This document shows, piece by piece, positions 54,290-63,409 of a stretch of 64,000 nucleotides of DNA. Source of the DNA: Mycolicibacterium vinylchloridicum (lineage in GTDB: Bacteria; Actinomycetota; Actinomycetes; Mycobacteriales; Mycobacteriaceae); assembly GCF_013404075.1 (NCBI RefSeq), contig NZ_JACBJQ010000010.1, positions 96,536-160,535 of the forward strand. Reading direction: 5' to 3'. The translations under genes were made by a program, and so were the position numbers. Below the pieces are notes generated by a model. It searched no databases and was not told where the DNA came from. It saw nothing but the letters and a program-made list of their open reading frames with translations. Within the stretch, counting starts at the first letter, position 1; each line of letters opens with the position of its first letter.

Positions 54290-55481
54290 AGCCACAGCGA
54301 GCGACGTCTATTACGACCCATACGATTTCGACATCGACTCAGATCCCTATCCGTATTGGAAGCGCCTGCGCGACGAGGCGCCGCTCTACCACAACGAAAA
54401 ATACGGCTTCTATGCGCTGACCCGTTACGACGACGTGCAGCGTGAACTCCACAACTGGGAGACCTTTCGGTCGGGCAAGGGCACGATCCTGGATTTCTTG
54501 GTCAACAACATCGAGGTGCCTCCCGGCATCCTGCTCTTCGAAGATCCGCCGATCCACGACCTGCACCGGAAGATGCTGTCGCGGGTGTTCACTCCGCGAC
54601 GGATGAACGCCATCGAACCGTTGGCGCGCAGCTTCTGCGTGGAAGCACTCGAGCCACTCGTCGGTGAGTCCGGATTCGACTTGATGACCGTGCTGGCCAA
54701 GCACATGCCGATGCGTGTCATCGGGGCGTTGCTCGGCATTCCGGAAAGCAGTCAGGCCACCATCCGCGACGGCGCCGACGACTTCCTCGCCATCTCCGAA
54801 GAGGGATTCGGCGAGTTCAAAGACGACCCGTTCGCGAACATGTTCCAGCTGTTCGCCGACTACATCGACTGGCGCGCTGACAATCCGTCCGACGATCTGA
54901 TGACCGATCTGCTGCACACCGATGTCGAGGAGGCGGACGGCACCGTCCGTCGGCTGACCCGTGACGAGGCACTCGCTTACAGCGTGATGATCGCCGGCGC
55001 CGGGAACGAAACCACCACCCGCCTGATCGGTTTCGCCGGGCAGCTGCTCGCCGACCACGACGACCAGCGCCACGAACTCGCGGCCAACCCGGCTCTCCTC
55101 GGCGGCGCTGTCGAGGAGGTCCTGCGTTACGAAGCACCCTCGCCGGTGCAGGCGCGCTACGTCGCCCGTGACGCCGAATTCTATGGACAGCAGGTGCCGG
55201 AAGGGTCCGCAATGTTGCTGATCAACGGTTCGGCCAATCGAGATGAACGCCATTACCCGGATCCTGATCGCTTCGACGTCCATCGCAAGGGGAGCCATTT
55301 GAGCTTCGGGGTCGGCCTGCACTTCTGCCTGGGATCCTCGTTGGCGCGGATGGAAGCCCGCGTGGCACTCGAGGAAGTGCTCAAGCGGTGGCCCGACTGG
55401 AGCGTCGACTACGACAACGCCGAAAAGGCACATACCCAGAGCGTGCGCGGCTGGGCGAAGCTGCCGCTCGTAATCGACTGA
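54282..55481 (+). CDS. Cytochrome P450
   Basis: A 399-residue P450 with AGNETT (240–245), ExxR in EEVLR (278–282) and haem loop SFGVGLHFCLG with Cys349. It starts inside the end of the DHDPR-like gene (8-base overlap), so the two are tightly coupled. The pseudogene at 19244–19746 is a near copy of its C-terminal half, and the broken reductase at 21475 is a copy of its upstream partner. The I-helix glutamate-threonine pair (NETT) is fully intact. Confidence 0.95.
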   Translation: MVEATASDVYYDPYDFDIDSDPYPYWKRLRDEAPLYHNEKYGFYALTRYDDVQRELHNWETFRSGKGTILDFLVNNIEVPPGILLFEDPPIHDLHRKMLSRVFTPRRMNAIEPLARSFCVEALEPLVGESGFDLMTVLAKHMPMRVIGALLGIPESSQATIRDGADDFLAISEEGFGEFKDDPFANMFQLFADYIDWRADNPSDDLMTDLLHTDVEEADGTVRRLTRDEALAYSVMIAGAGNETTTRLIGFAGQLLADHDDQRHELAANPALLGGAVEEVLRYEAPSPVQARYVARDAEFYGQQVPEGSAMLLINGSANRDERHYPDPDRFDVHRKGSHLSFGVGLHFCLGSSLARMEARVALEEVLKRWPDWSVDYDNAEKAHTQSVRGWAKLPLVID

Positions 55482-55496
55482 TACGGCAGGAATCGC

Positions 55497-56321
55497 GTGC
55501 GGTACCTCAACCGAGTCGCCGTCGTCACCGGTGCAGGTTCCGGCATCGGCCGCGCGCTCACGTGCGCCCTCGCGCGTGAGGGCGCACGCGTCGCGGCCGC
55601 CGATATCGACTCCTCAGGACTAGCCGACACCCAGGCCCTGTCCGGCTCCGATCGGGTGAGCGCCTATCCACTCGACGTCACCGACCGGGCGGCAGTCCTG
55701 TCGTTCGCACACGACGTGCGCCGAGACCTCGGATGCGCGTCACTGGTGTTCAACAACGCCGGAGTCGACCTCTACGCCAGCGCAGCAGACATGTCCTTCG
55801 CCGACTTCGACTGGCTCATGGCGATCAATGTCGGCGGTGTGGTCAACGGCACCAAGGCATTTCTGCCACAGCTGATCGAGGCCGGATCCCCGCAGCGGCC
55901 CGCGCGTCTCGTCAACATCTCCAGCGCGTTCGGGCTGATCGCGTTCGCCTATCAAAGCGCCTACAGCGCTTCGAAATTCGCCGTGCGGGGCTTCACCGAA
56001 GCCGTTCATCAGGAAATGCTCGTCGAGCGCCATCCAGTGACCGTGCACAGCGTGCACCCCGGCGTCGTGCACAGCAATTTCGGGATGAACATGCGTACAG
56101 CCGACACCGAGGACCGCGGCAAAGCCGTGCAGCAGTACGAACGCGCGGCCCGGACATCGCCGGACAAGACGGCCGAGCTGATCCTGCGCGGGGCCGACAG
56201 AAACCGGCCGAGAATCGTCATCGGGCCCGACGGCTGGGTGGCCGCCGCGCTGCCGCGGTTGATCGGCGTGCGGTATACCGGATTGATGGCATGGGCCACC
56301 CGGCTGAACAACAGGCGGTAG
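55497..56321 (+). CDS. Short-chain dehydrogenase
   Basis: A 274-residue SDR, last gene of the operon. VAVVTGAGSGIGRALTCALA (6–25) binds the cofactor; the Asp in AADIDSSG points to NAD(H). NNAG, VNISSAFG and YSASK complete the active site. GTG at 55497 follows GGCAGGAA. It converges with the SDR at 56328, six bases apart. Confidence 0.93.
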   Translation: MRYLNRVAVVTGAGSGIGRALTCALAREGARVAAADIDSSGLADTQALSGSDRVSAYPLDVTDRAAVLSFAHDVRRDLGCASLVFNNAGVDLYASAADMSFADFDWLMAINVGGVVNGTKAFLPQLIEAGSPQRPARLVNISSAFGLIAFAYQSAYSASKFAVRGFTEAVHQEMLVERHPVTVHSVHPGVVHSNFGMNMRTADTEDRGKAVQQYERAARTSPDKTAELILRGADRNRPRIVIGPDGWVAAALPRLIGVRYTGLMAWATRLNNRR

Positions 56322-56327
56322 GACGAC

Positions 56328-57236
56328 TCACCAGGTGGGGACGGCAGGCAGCTCCTGCGCATCGCCGATCCCGCCAATCTCATCGAGATTGGCGGCAATG
56401 TCTTCCGCGGTCAGCGACGACCGCCAAATACCCGGACTCCGAACCACCGCGATGCGTGCGATCCCGCCAAGACCCACCTGCAGCACTTCGCCGTTGAGCG
56501 GGCACGTGCGGTGCGCCAGGAATACAGCCGCAGGAGCGCACTGGTCCGGAACCATGGCCGAAGCGAGGTTCGCCGTCGCACCGTCGGGCGGCGCAAGGTT
56601 CGCGGCCATCTGGTCAGCCTGCGAAGCCGACATCCGGGTGTAGGCGCGCGGAGCGATCGCATTCACGGCGATGCCGTGTGCGACGGCTTCCACCGCCAGG
56701 GTGCGGGTGAACCCGAATATCGCGCATTTCGCCGATCCGTATGGGGTGACCCCGGGCAGTCCACCCAGCATCACCTCGGAGACGGTGTTCACGACCCGGC
56801 CGTGATTCGCCCGCACGAAGTGGGGCCACGCCGCGCGGGTGACGTTGATGGTGCCGAAGTAGTGCACGTCCATCAGAGTGCGGAATTGCCCAGGATCGGT
56901 GTCCGCGAATAAGCCGCCGAGACCGAGTCCAGCGTTGTTCACCACCGCATCGATCCGGCCGTAGGTGTCCACGGCCGCAGCGACGATCGCGGCGGCTGAT
57001 TCCTCGTCGGCCACCGAGCCGTAGCACGCGATCGCCTCCCCACCATGCGCCCTGATCTCCCCCACCACCTCATCTGCAGGGTCAGAGGAGGGCGCGCTTC
57101 CGTCGACCTGGACGCCAAGGTCGGCGACCACAACGCGGGCTCCGCGGGCCGCGAACGACAGCGCGTGGCTGCGGCCGACTCCTCGGCCGGCGCCGGTGAC
57201 GACAACTACCTCGTCGTCGAACCGGAGCTCGCTCAC
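56328..57236 (-). CDS. Short-chain dehydrogenase (MFE-2/HSD17B4-like)
   Basis: A 302-residue SDR with VVVVTGAGRGVGRSHALSFA (10–29), NNAG, the serine in VNTVSEV and YGSAK. The insertion QVDGSAPSSDPADEVVGEI is the multifunctional-enzyme-2 type seen also at 38224. This group oxidises 3-hydroxyacyl-CoA. GTG at 57236 overlaps the thioesterase stop (GTGA), so it is the last gene of the tightly packed four-gene operon that starts at 59907. Confidence 0.92.
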   Translation of the reverse strand: MSELRFDDEVVVVTGAGRGVGRSHALSFAARGARVVVADLGVQVDGSAPSSDPADEVVGEIRAHGGEAIACYGSVADEESAAAIVAAAVDTYGRIDAVVNNAGLGLGGLFADTDPGQFRTLMDVHYFGTINVTRAAWPHFVRANHGRVVNTVSEVMLGGLPGVTPYGSAKCAIFGFTRTLAVEAVAHGIAVNAIAPRAYTRMSASQADQMAANLAPPDGATANLASAMVPDQCAPAAVFLAHRTCPLNGEVLQVGLGGIARIAVVRSPGIWRSSLTAEDIAANLDEIGGIGDAQELPAVPTW

Positions 57237-58045
57237 GTTGCCACCCGGGGGCGTAGCAGCTGTGCCTGTTGGATCTTGGCGATCGCGCCGCGCTGATCGA
57301 ACAGCGTGCCCACCGAGACTCCGACACCATCGGGACCATAATTCGTTTCGGCCCGCACACCGATCCAGTCGCCGTCAGGAACCCGGTGGATGTGCACTGC
57401 CAGATCGGTGTTCATGAACATCCAGTCGAGCATCTCGATCCGGGTACCCAGCCCATTGGCCATATCGGCCATGGTGAACAGCCGCTCCAGTGGCGTCATC
57501 ACCTCTCCCGCAACCAGATTGACGATGGGTCTGGCCCACGATTCGGCGGGAATATCGTGCAGCTCAGTGAGCATGCGCCACTCCAGGCTGGTGATGTAGC
57601 TCTGTGCGGCGGTCCCGTCGACCTCGAACCGGGCGGCCTCCGTGACCGGGCGCAGCGGCAGATCCGCCGCGAACGTCAGCGCCTCGGTATCAAACCGGGC
57701 GAACCGCCAGGCGGCGGCTTTAGCGACAGTGCGAAATCCACCACCGGGGGCCGGAGCGAGCATTTCGGCGCTCACTAATTCGATCTTCGAACCCGTCCGC
57801 TCCAATTGCGCGATCACCCACAGCTCGTCAGAAATCGGCACCGGACCGAGCAGATCTACCACCACCCTGGTCAGACGAACGTCCTGGCGGGGACTGCATC
57901 GCTCCATGGCGCGTACGAGTAACGCCGACACCGGCGCTGCGTTCTGGATCGTCGGATCCCACCCACCGCGGACGTACTCGGTCGCGCTGAATCGCTCACC
58001 GAACAAGTCGTTTTGGTCGATACGCTCGTAGTAGGAATCCGCCAT
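57233..58045 (-). CDS. Thioesterase-like (double hotdog) family protein
   Basis: A 270-residue TesB-like protein with FSATEYVRGGWDPTIQNAAP, VVVDLLGPVPISDELWV, then VNLVAGEVMTPLERLFTMAD and FMNTDLAVHIHRVPDG. It is a clear paralogue of the gene at 5552. It overlaps the SDR downstream by four bases and lies six bases after the P450. Its place between a P450 and a hydroxyacyl-CoA type SDR fits hydrolysis or binding of a CoA ester in the pathway. Confidence 0.83.
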   Translation of the reverse strand: MADSYYERIDQNDLFGERFSATEYVRGGWDPTIQNAAPVSALLVRAMERCSPRQDVRLTRVVVDLLGPVPISDELWVIAQLERTGSKIELVSAEMLAPAPGGGFRTVAKAAAWRFARFDTEALTFAADLPLRPVTEAARFEVDGTAAQSYITSLEWRMLTELHDIPAESWARPIVNLVAGEVMTPLERLFTMADMANGLGTRIEMLDWMFMNTDLAVHIHRVPDGDWIGVRAETNYGPDGVGVSVGTLFDQRGAIAKIQQAQLLRPRVAT

Positions 58046-58051
58046 CAGCAG

Positions 58052-59296
58052 CTAGAGAGTCAAGAGGAGCTTGGGCTGATAACGCGCCTTCACTCCAGTC
58101 CAGCTCGGCGTAAACCCTTCGGCTACACGCATATTGGGGAACCTGTCCATCAACAGGTTCATCCCGACCTCGATCTCGCTGCGGGCGAGCATCGCGCCGA
58201 GGCAGAAGTGCCGCCCGCCGCCGAACGCAAAGTGCTCTCCGGTGTTGTTGAATACCTTCTCGTGATCCAAATCCGTTCGCCGAGGATCGAATACGTCGGC
58301 ATGGTCGAAACGCCGTTCATCCCGATTCGCGCTCGCGATAAGCAATACCACCAATGACCCAGCCGGAATGAACTGACCGTGGAGCTCGACATCCTCGGTG
58401 ACCTGCCGGCTGTTCATCTGCGACGGCGGGATGTAGCGCAGCGCCTCGCTGATCGCCGCGGTGACCTTGGAGCGATCTTGGCGCATCTCCTCGAAATACT
58501 CGCGCCGCTCGAGTACCAATGCGATCATGCTCGCCAGCGCCTTACCCGTGGTCTCCGAGCCGGCATTGAGAAGCTGAGTGATGTGGGTCTTGACCTCGAT
58601 ATCGTCGAACATCTCGCCGTCGACTTCGGCGGTCACCAGGGTAGAGATGAGGTCGGAAGCGGGATTCGCGCGTCGCTCGGCGATGATCGGCGTCAGGTAT
58701 TCCCACAACTCGGCAGTCGCAGCCCGCCCGATCCGATCGATCTCGGGATCAGAGCCGAATGCACCGACGAAATTGGTATGGGCCGTGTACCACCCTTTGA
58801 AGCGCGGGTAATCCGACCGCGGCAGCCCGAGCATCTCGGTAATGACAAACACGGGAAGGTAGTTACAGAACTCCTCGACGATGTCGATCGTCTGGCCCGG
58901 CTCGAACCGGCTGGCAAGATGTTCGGCGGCGCCGGCGGTGGCATCCCCCAGGATGGCCACGGCATTCCGTGTAATTACGCCGTGCCACGCCTCCAGGCCC
59001 TTACCGCGGAAGTAGGGGGTCACCAGCGCACGCTTGCGCGCGTGCTCTTTGCCGTCCATCTGGAGAAGCGAGCGCCCGAACACCGGCTCGATAATCCGCT
59101 CGTAGCTGCGTGAGCTGAAGATCGGATCCCGGTAGGCCTTCGCCACGTCGGCGTGCCGACTGATCAGATACCCGTTCAGATCGGGGTCGTAGTGCGCAGG
59201 CTCCTCGGCACGCAGCCTTCGATAGAACGCGTACGGGTCAGCAGCGACTTCGTCGGAGAAGAAGGTCGGGATGTCGGACAGAGTGGTTTCGCTCAC
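58052..59296 (-). CDS. Cytochrome P450
   Basis: A 414-residue P450 with AGSETT (245–250), ExxR in EALR (284–287) and the haem loop FGGGRHFCLG with Cys365. The N-terminal part (ADPYAFYRRLRAEEP) is typical of soluble actinobacterial P450s. GTG at 59296 overlaps the NTF2-like stop by GTGA. It is the main oxidative enzyme of the operon controlled from the 59908–60101 promoter, where a motif-B site lies. Confidence 0.95.
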   Translation of the reverse strand: MSETTLSDIPTFFSDEVAADPYAFYRRLRAEEPAHYDPDLNGYLISRHADVAKAYRDPIFSSRSYERIIEPVFGRSLLQMDGKEHARKRALVTPYFRGKGLEAWHGVITRNAVAILGDATAGAAEHLASRFEPGQTIDIVEEFCNYLPVFVITEMLGLPRSDYPRFKGWYTAHTNFVGAFGSDPEIDRIGRAATAELWEYLTPIIAERRANPASDLISTLVTAEVDGEMFDDIEVKTHITQLLNAGSETTGKALASMIALVLERREYFEEMRQDRSKVTAAISEALRYIPPSQMNSRQVTEDVELHGQFIPAGSLVVLLIASANRDERRFDHADVFDPRRTDLDHEKVFNNTGEHFAFGGGRHFCLGAMLARSEIEVGMNLLMDRFPNMRVAEGFTPSWTGVKARYQPKLLLTL

Positions 59297-59907
59297 GACG
59301 CGCCCCCCACCGAGAGCCGCCGGTGCGGTCCCGCTGCAATCTTGGGTTCAAGCACCGCGCGAAGCTGTTCGAGTTCATAGAACTCGTCAGCAGTGATCTC
59401 CCGGAGATCGGTGGCCGGCGAGTGATAAATATGTTCGCCGACGAGCCGCGGCTCCTCGTTGTAGACGAAGTACATCGACGTCCAGTGATCCTCGATGAAA
59501 TATCCGTCGAGTTCCCGATCGGCGATATCGTGCCCCTTGGCTCGTGCCGCACGACCGCGCAGGTGCTGGTGGACGAACTGCTCCTGGGAGAATCCCCAAT
59601 CGTTGACGGAGATGAGCTCTTGCTCCTTGGTCTGCACGGTCTGCCCATTTTCGACAAGGGGCGCGTAGAAGTCGTTCTTGACCTCGTCCATGCCGTCGTA
59701 GACGCGATATCCCGTCTGGGGAGTGCAGATTCGATACACCGGATGCTCAACGGTCATCGTGGGGGCGAGGAGTTCCTCGAAACGACCGCAGTACTCCAGC
59801 ATCGCGTGCATGCGGTAGTTCTCCATGATCGCGATGTGCAGAGGGTTGTCGAGCTGGTCGATCAACCGTTCGGCCGCAGAGAAGATATTCGCTAACTCGT
59901 CAGACAC
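59293..59907 (-). CDS. NTF2/SnoaL-like protein
   Basis: A 204-residue protein with a long N-terminal helix and the cone-fold phrases MHAMLEYCGRFEELLAPTMTVEHPVYR, GYFIEDHWTSMYFVYNEEPRLVGEHIYH. Compared with the other NTF2-like proteins in the window it has about 50 extra residues at both ends. GTG at 59907 follows CGGAAGGGC. As first gene of the P450/thioesterase/SDR operon it may be a cyclase/isomerase or a substrate-binding helper. Confidence 0.72.
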   Translation of the reverse strand: MSDELANIFSAAERLIDQLDNPLHIAIMENYRMHAMLEYCGRFEELLAPTMTVEHPVYRICTPQTGYRVYDGMDEVKNDFYAPLVENGQTVQTKEQELISVNDWGFSQEQFVHQHLRGRAARAKGHDIADRELDGYFIEDHWTSMYFVYNEEPRLVGEHIYHSPATDLREITADEFYELEQLRAVLEPKIAAGPHRRLSVGGAS

Positions 59908-59994
59908 TGTCGCCCTTCCGCCATGGCACCATCGTGTGCCGCTCTTCTGATTCGGGGTCTGGAGTTGCTACTCTGGGCTACCAGCTGGACATTC

Positions 59995-60008
59995 GCATAC
60001 AAGCATGC
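59995..60008. promoter_or_regulatory. Motif B operator next to the GntR gene
   Basis: GCATAC-AA-GCATGC lies in the divergent promoter between the P450 operon (start 59907) and the GntR gene (start 60102). This makes the GntR protein the best candidate reader of motif B. The shape fits the GTATAC-like operators known for FadR-subfamily regulators. Confidence 0.6.
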
Positions 60009-60101
60009 ACCAGGCCACCAGGCCTGGCCCGACTGGGCCGGCGGCCCGAGAAGGCTGATCGTGCGGCCACCTCTCGGAGGACGAGAGAGAGGACTCCTTC
60101 G

Positions 60102-60806
60102 GTGCAACCGAATCCGTTCGCGACCACTTCGGCCGCGCAGCACCGCTCGTCGTCGGCCGTCGGCGATGTATTTGTCGCGGTCCGCGACGGGATCCTCTCC
60201 GGGGCTTTTGCGCCAGGGCAGACGATCACCGAAAGCGAGATCGCCACTCAGCTCGGGGTCAGCCGCACGCCCGTGCGGGAAGCCCTGCGCGAGCTTGAGA
60301 TACAGGGTCTGCTGACCCGCCATCACCGACGAATCTTGGTGGCCAGCCTGTCGGCTGCCGAGGCCGAAGATGTTCACGAAATCCGGGTTGCCCTGGAAAC
60401 GCTGGCGGTTCGTCAGGTGATTGCCCGCCAGCCGGTCGACACGATCGTCCCGCAGCTCGAGAGAACGATCTCCGAAATGCGTTACGAGATCAAGAGTGGC
60501 GACACGGCGATGGCGCTGTCGTCTGCGCGCGCATTCCATCAGGCGATCTTCGAGGCGACCCATAACAAAATGCTGACGCGATTCCTCGACCAAGTCTATA
60601 ACCGCGTCGACCAGTACCGGTTCTACAACTCCAGCCAACGCAGCTCTGCGCGCCTGCGTCGCACCATCGAAGAGCACGTGGCAATCGTCAGCGCGATTCG
60701 CGACGGCGACGTTGAGCGGGCCGAGAAGCAAATGCAAGCGCACCTGTGTGCCAGCCACGATTTCGACGCCACCACCCACGGTAACGATGCCGGCAAATCC
60801 GGCTGA
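60102..60806 (+). CDS. GntR-family regulator (FadR subfamily), candidate reader of motif B
   Basis: A 234-residue regulator. The N-terminal winged helix has VFVAVRDGILSGAFAPGQTI and SEIATQLGVSRTPVREALRE. The C-terminal FCD domain is all-helical with likely metal or ligand histidines in FHQAIFEATHN, EEHVAIVSAIRDGD and HLCASHDF. FCD proteins bind small acids or CoA esters. GTG at 60102 is preferred (GAGAGAGGA upstream); a longer frame to 59934 covers the motif-B site and is unlikely. It is divergent from the P450 operon. Confidence 0.9.
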   Translation: MQPNPFATTSAAQHRSSSAVGDVFVAVRDGILSGAFAPGQTITESEIATQLGVSRTPVREALRELEIQGLLTRHHRRILVASLSAAEAEDVHEIRVALETLAVRQVIARQPVDTIVPQLERTISEMRYEIKSGDTAMALSSARAFHQAIFEATHNKMLTRFLDQVYNRVDQYRFYNSSQRSSARLRRTIEEHVAIVSAIRDGDVERAEKQMQAHLCASHDFDATTHGNDAGKSG

Positions 60807-60832
60807 GGGCGCCGTAACACACAACGACGCCG

Positions 60833-62140
60833 TCATGATCCCGCACGCATTCGGTCACGAAAGTCGGGATGACACACGGCAATAAGTTCGCGGGCGCGTT
60901 CCTCCAGCGTGCGACCAGTCAGCCGCGCGATTCCGTACTCCGTGACTACGAAATCAACCAGCACCGCCGGTAGCGTTACGACACTTCCAGTTTCGAGGGT
61001 CGGCACTATTCGCGAGTACTTGCCACCCCCCGCTGTAGACGGCAGCGCGACGATGCATCGTCCACCACGGGACACCGATGCTCCAATAGCGAAGTCGAGC
61101 GAACCGCCGGTGCCGGCGACCTGTCTCCCGCGCAGGAACTCGGAATTGACCTGACCGCGCAGATCCACCGCGATAGCGGAGTTGAGCGCGTAGAAGTTGC
61201 TGAGAGCACCGATGATCCGGACGTCATGGGTGTAGGACGCCAATCGCATGCTGACCGCGGGAGACGTTGCCGCAAAGCGATACAGTTCCTCGGATCCGTG
61301 CAGCTGGTTGGCTACCAGCAGCCCCTGATCGATCTCCTTACGTTCACCGGTGAGCACTCCTTTTTCATGCAGCCGCCGCATCCCATCGGTCAACAGTCCC
61401 GAGTGCATGCCGAGTTCACGACGGCCGCTGAGTGCTCCGAGTGCAGCATCCGGAATTGCCCCGATGCCGACCTCGATACACGCCCCGTCCGGCACCAACT
61501 CCGCCACGTACGCGCCGATGCGTTCGGCCACCTCGTCGACGATTGCCGGCGAGGCGACCGCCAACGGCTCGTTGACCTCGACAAACCAGTCGATCTCTGA
61601 AACGTGCAGACGCGCCTCGGACCACACCCGAGGCATTGCGGCGTTGGTCTGGGCGATGACGACGGGGGCTTGGTAGGCCGCCATTGCGGCGAAATCAGTA
61701 CTAGTACCGAACGAACAGTAACCGCCTTCGTCGGGCATGGACAGGTTCAGCACGGCGACGTCGGGTGCAATGTCGCCGTCTTCCAAGAGGCGGCAGATGG
61801 TGTGGATCGATCCGGGCATGTAGCTCGCGGCGCCGCTGGCGACGGCCTTGCTGGCCGAGCCTCCGGGGGAATATGTCAGCAGGCGAAACCCGCCCGTCAC
61901 CTCCGGATCGGCCAGCAGCCCACGGGTGCCCCGCACCGATTGGAAACCCCGGCACGTGCCCAGCACGCCCTCGGCGATCATGGCATCGATCAGGACCGTT
62001 GGCTCTCCCTCATAGGACGTGAACACGAGGAGACTGCCTGCGGGCACCTTGGTTGCCGCCGTGCGAGCATCCACCGCACGGCTGCGGTACAGGTCGCGCC
62101 AGTCGGTTCTGGGCCAACTCGCTTCCATCTGGTCTGCCAC
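60833..62140 (-). CDS. Acetyl-CoA hydrolase/4-hydroxybutyrate CoA-transferase family protein
   Basis: A 435-residue family I-type CoA transferase. The N-terminal half has GSLLVFTSYEGEPTVLIDAM, the middle VPDGACIEVGIGAIPDA, and the C-terminal half GQVNSEFLRGRQVAGTGGSLDFAIGA and VVTEYGIARLTGRTLEERAREL, all standard for the family that includes 4-hydroxybutyrate and acetate CoA transferases. It may swap CoA between acetyl-CoA and a pathway acid. GTG 62140 or ATG 62128 are possible starts; neither has a clear ribosome site. Only nine bases separate it from the upstream CaiB-type gene. Confidence 0.9.
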   Translation of the reverse strand: MADQMEASWPRTDWRDLYRSRAVDARTAATKVPAGSLLVFTSYEGEPTVLIDAMIAEGVLGTCRGFQSVRGTRGLLADPEVTGGFRLLTYSPGGSASKAVASGAASYMPGSIHTICRLLEDGDIAPDVAVLNLSMPDEGGYCSFGTSTDFAAMAAYQAPVVIAQTNAAMPRVWSEARLHVSEIDWFVEVNEPLAVASPAIVDEVAERIGAYVAELVPDGACIEVGIGAIPDAALGALSGRRELGMHSGLLTDGMRRLHEKGVLTGERKEIDQGLLVANQLHGSEELYRFAATSPAVSMRLASYTHDVRIIGALSNFYALNSAIAVDLRGQVNSEFLRGRQVAGTGGSLDFAIGASVSRGGRCIVALPSTAGGGKYSRIVPTLETGSVVTLPAVLVDFVVTEYGIARLTGRTLEERARELIAVCHPDFRDRMRAGS

Positions 62141-62149
62141 GGTGCGGGC

Positions 62150-63409
62150 TCAGACCTCCGCCGGGACTGCGCCGAGTTCCGTCGCGCCGGAGGCGACCAG
62201 ATTGTCGATGTCCTTATTCGTGTACGCGAGCAGCTCGTGCAGTACCTCTACGGTGTGCTCGCCGAGCATCGGCGAAGGACGCAGCGGTTCCCGTTCCCGC
62301 CCAACGAATTTGATCGGACGTCCGGTCATCTTGACGGTACCGGCAATCGGGTGCTCGACCTGTTCGATCATCCCCCGGGCTTCAGTGTGGGGTGCCACCA
62401 CCACCTCGCTGACCTTCTGCACCGACGCGTTGGGGATATCCGCCTCATCGAGCGCCGCGGACCACTCGGCACGAGTCTTGGTGATCAGAACCTCTTCGAG
62501 GATCTCTGTGAGTTCCGCCTTGTTGGCGACGCGCAGATCGTTGGTCGCAAACCGCTCATCCCGCGACAGCTCCGGGCGCCCGATGACGTCACACAGCCGC
62601 CGCCAGAACTGCGTCTGGAACGCGGCGATGATGATGTCGCCGTCCTTGGCGTGATAGGCCCCGTAGGGCACGATGCTGGGATTACCGGACCCCACCGGAC
62701 CCGGGTCTTTCCCCGTCAGGAAATAGTCGGTCAGGTAGTAGTGCATCAACCCCAGCATCGAGTCGTACATCGCGATATCGATGGCGGCGCCGCGGCCGGT
62801 GACCGACCGTTCGCGAACCGCGGCCAGGATGGCGATGATGGCGTAGAGCCCGCCTGCCAGGTCTCCCATCGCGACGCCAAGCCGTGACGGCGGCTGGTCC
62901 GGATGACCGGTGACTGACATGGCGCCGGTCATCGCCTGCGCGATCACGTCAAAGGCGGGCCGATCCCGAAGCGGGCCATACGCACCGAAGCCGGAGATCG
63001 AGGCGACCACGATGCCGGGATTCACCTCACGCAACGCTTCGTAGTCCAGGCCCAGCCTCGCCATCACGCCGGGACGGAAGTTCTCGATGACGACATCGCA
63101 CTTGGCCGCCAGTTCGCGCGCGACCCGAACGCCTTCGGGATTCTTCAGATCGAGAACGACGCTCTTCTTATTGCGGTTGGCGGTGATGAAGTGGGTGCTC
63201 TCCCCGTTGGCCTTCGGCCCGCTGTAGCGCGAGTCATCACCCTTACCGGGGCGCTCGATCTTGATGATCTCGGCGCCCAGGTCGCCCAGCATCATCGTCG
63301 CGAACGGACCCGCAAGCACACGGGTGAAATCGAGAATCCGGATTCCGGACAGTGGTCCGGCGAGTTCGCCGGCGCCGTTGGTGGTTGGTTCTACAGAAGT
63401 GTCGGTCAT
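62150..63409 (-). CDS. CaiB/BaiF family (family III) CoA transferase
   Basis: A 419-residue enzyme with the complete signature: IRILDFTRVLAGPFATMMLG, LGAEIIKIERPGKGDDSR, NRNKKSVVLDLKNPEG, CDVVIENFRPGVMARLGLDY, and the nucleophilic Asp in GVAMGDLAGGLYA. It transfers CoA to a free acid via an aspartyl-CoA intermediate. ATG at 63409 overlaps the hotdog gene upstream (ATGA). Together with the family I transferase downstream it gives the operon two ways to activate acids. Confidence 0.95.
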   Translation of the reverse strand: MTDTSVEPTTNGAGELAGPLSGIRILDFTRVLAGPFATMMLGDLGAEIIKIERPGKGDDSRYSGPKANGESTHFITANRNKKSVVLDLKNPEGVRVARELAAKCDVVIENFRPGVMARLGLDYEALREVNPGIVVASISGFGAYGPLRDRPAFDVIAQAMTGAMSVTGHPDQPPSRLGVAMGDLAGGLYAIIAILAAVRERSVTGRGAAIDIAMYDSMLGLMHYYLTDYFLTGKDPGPVGSGNPSIVPYGAYHAKDGDIIIAAFQTQFWRRLCDVIGRPELSRDERFATNDLRVANKAELTEILEEVLITKTRAEWSAALDEADIPNASVQKVSEVVVAPHTEARGMIEQVEHPIAGTVKMTGRPIKFVGREREPLRPSPMLGEHTVEVLHELLAYTNKDIDNLVASGATELGAVPAEV

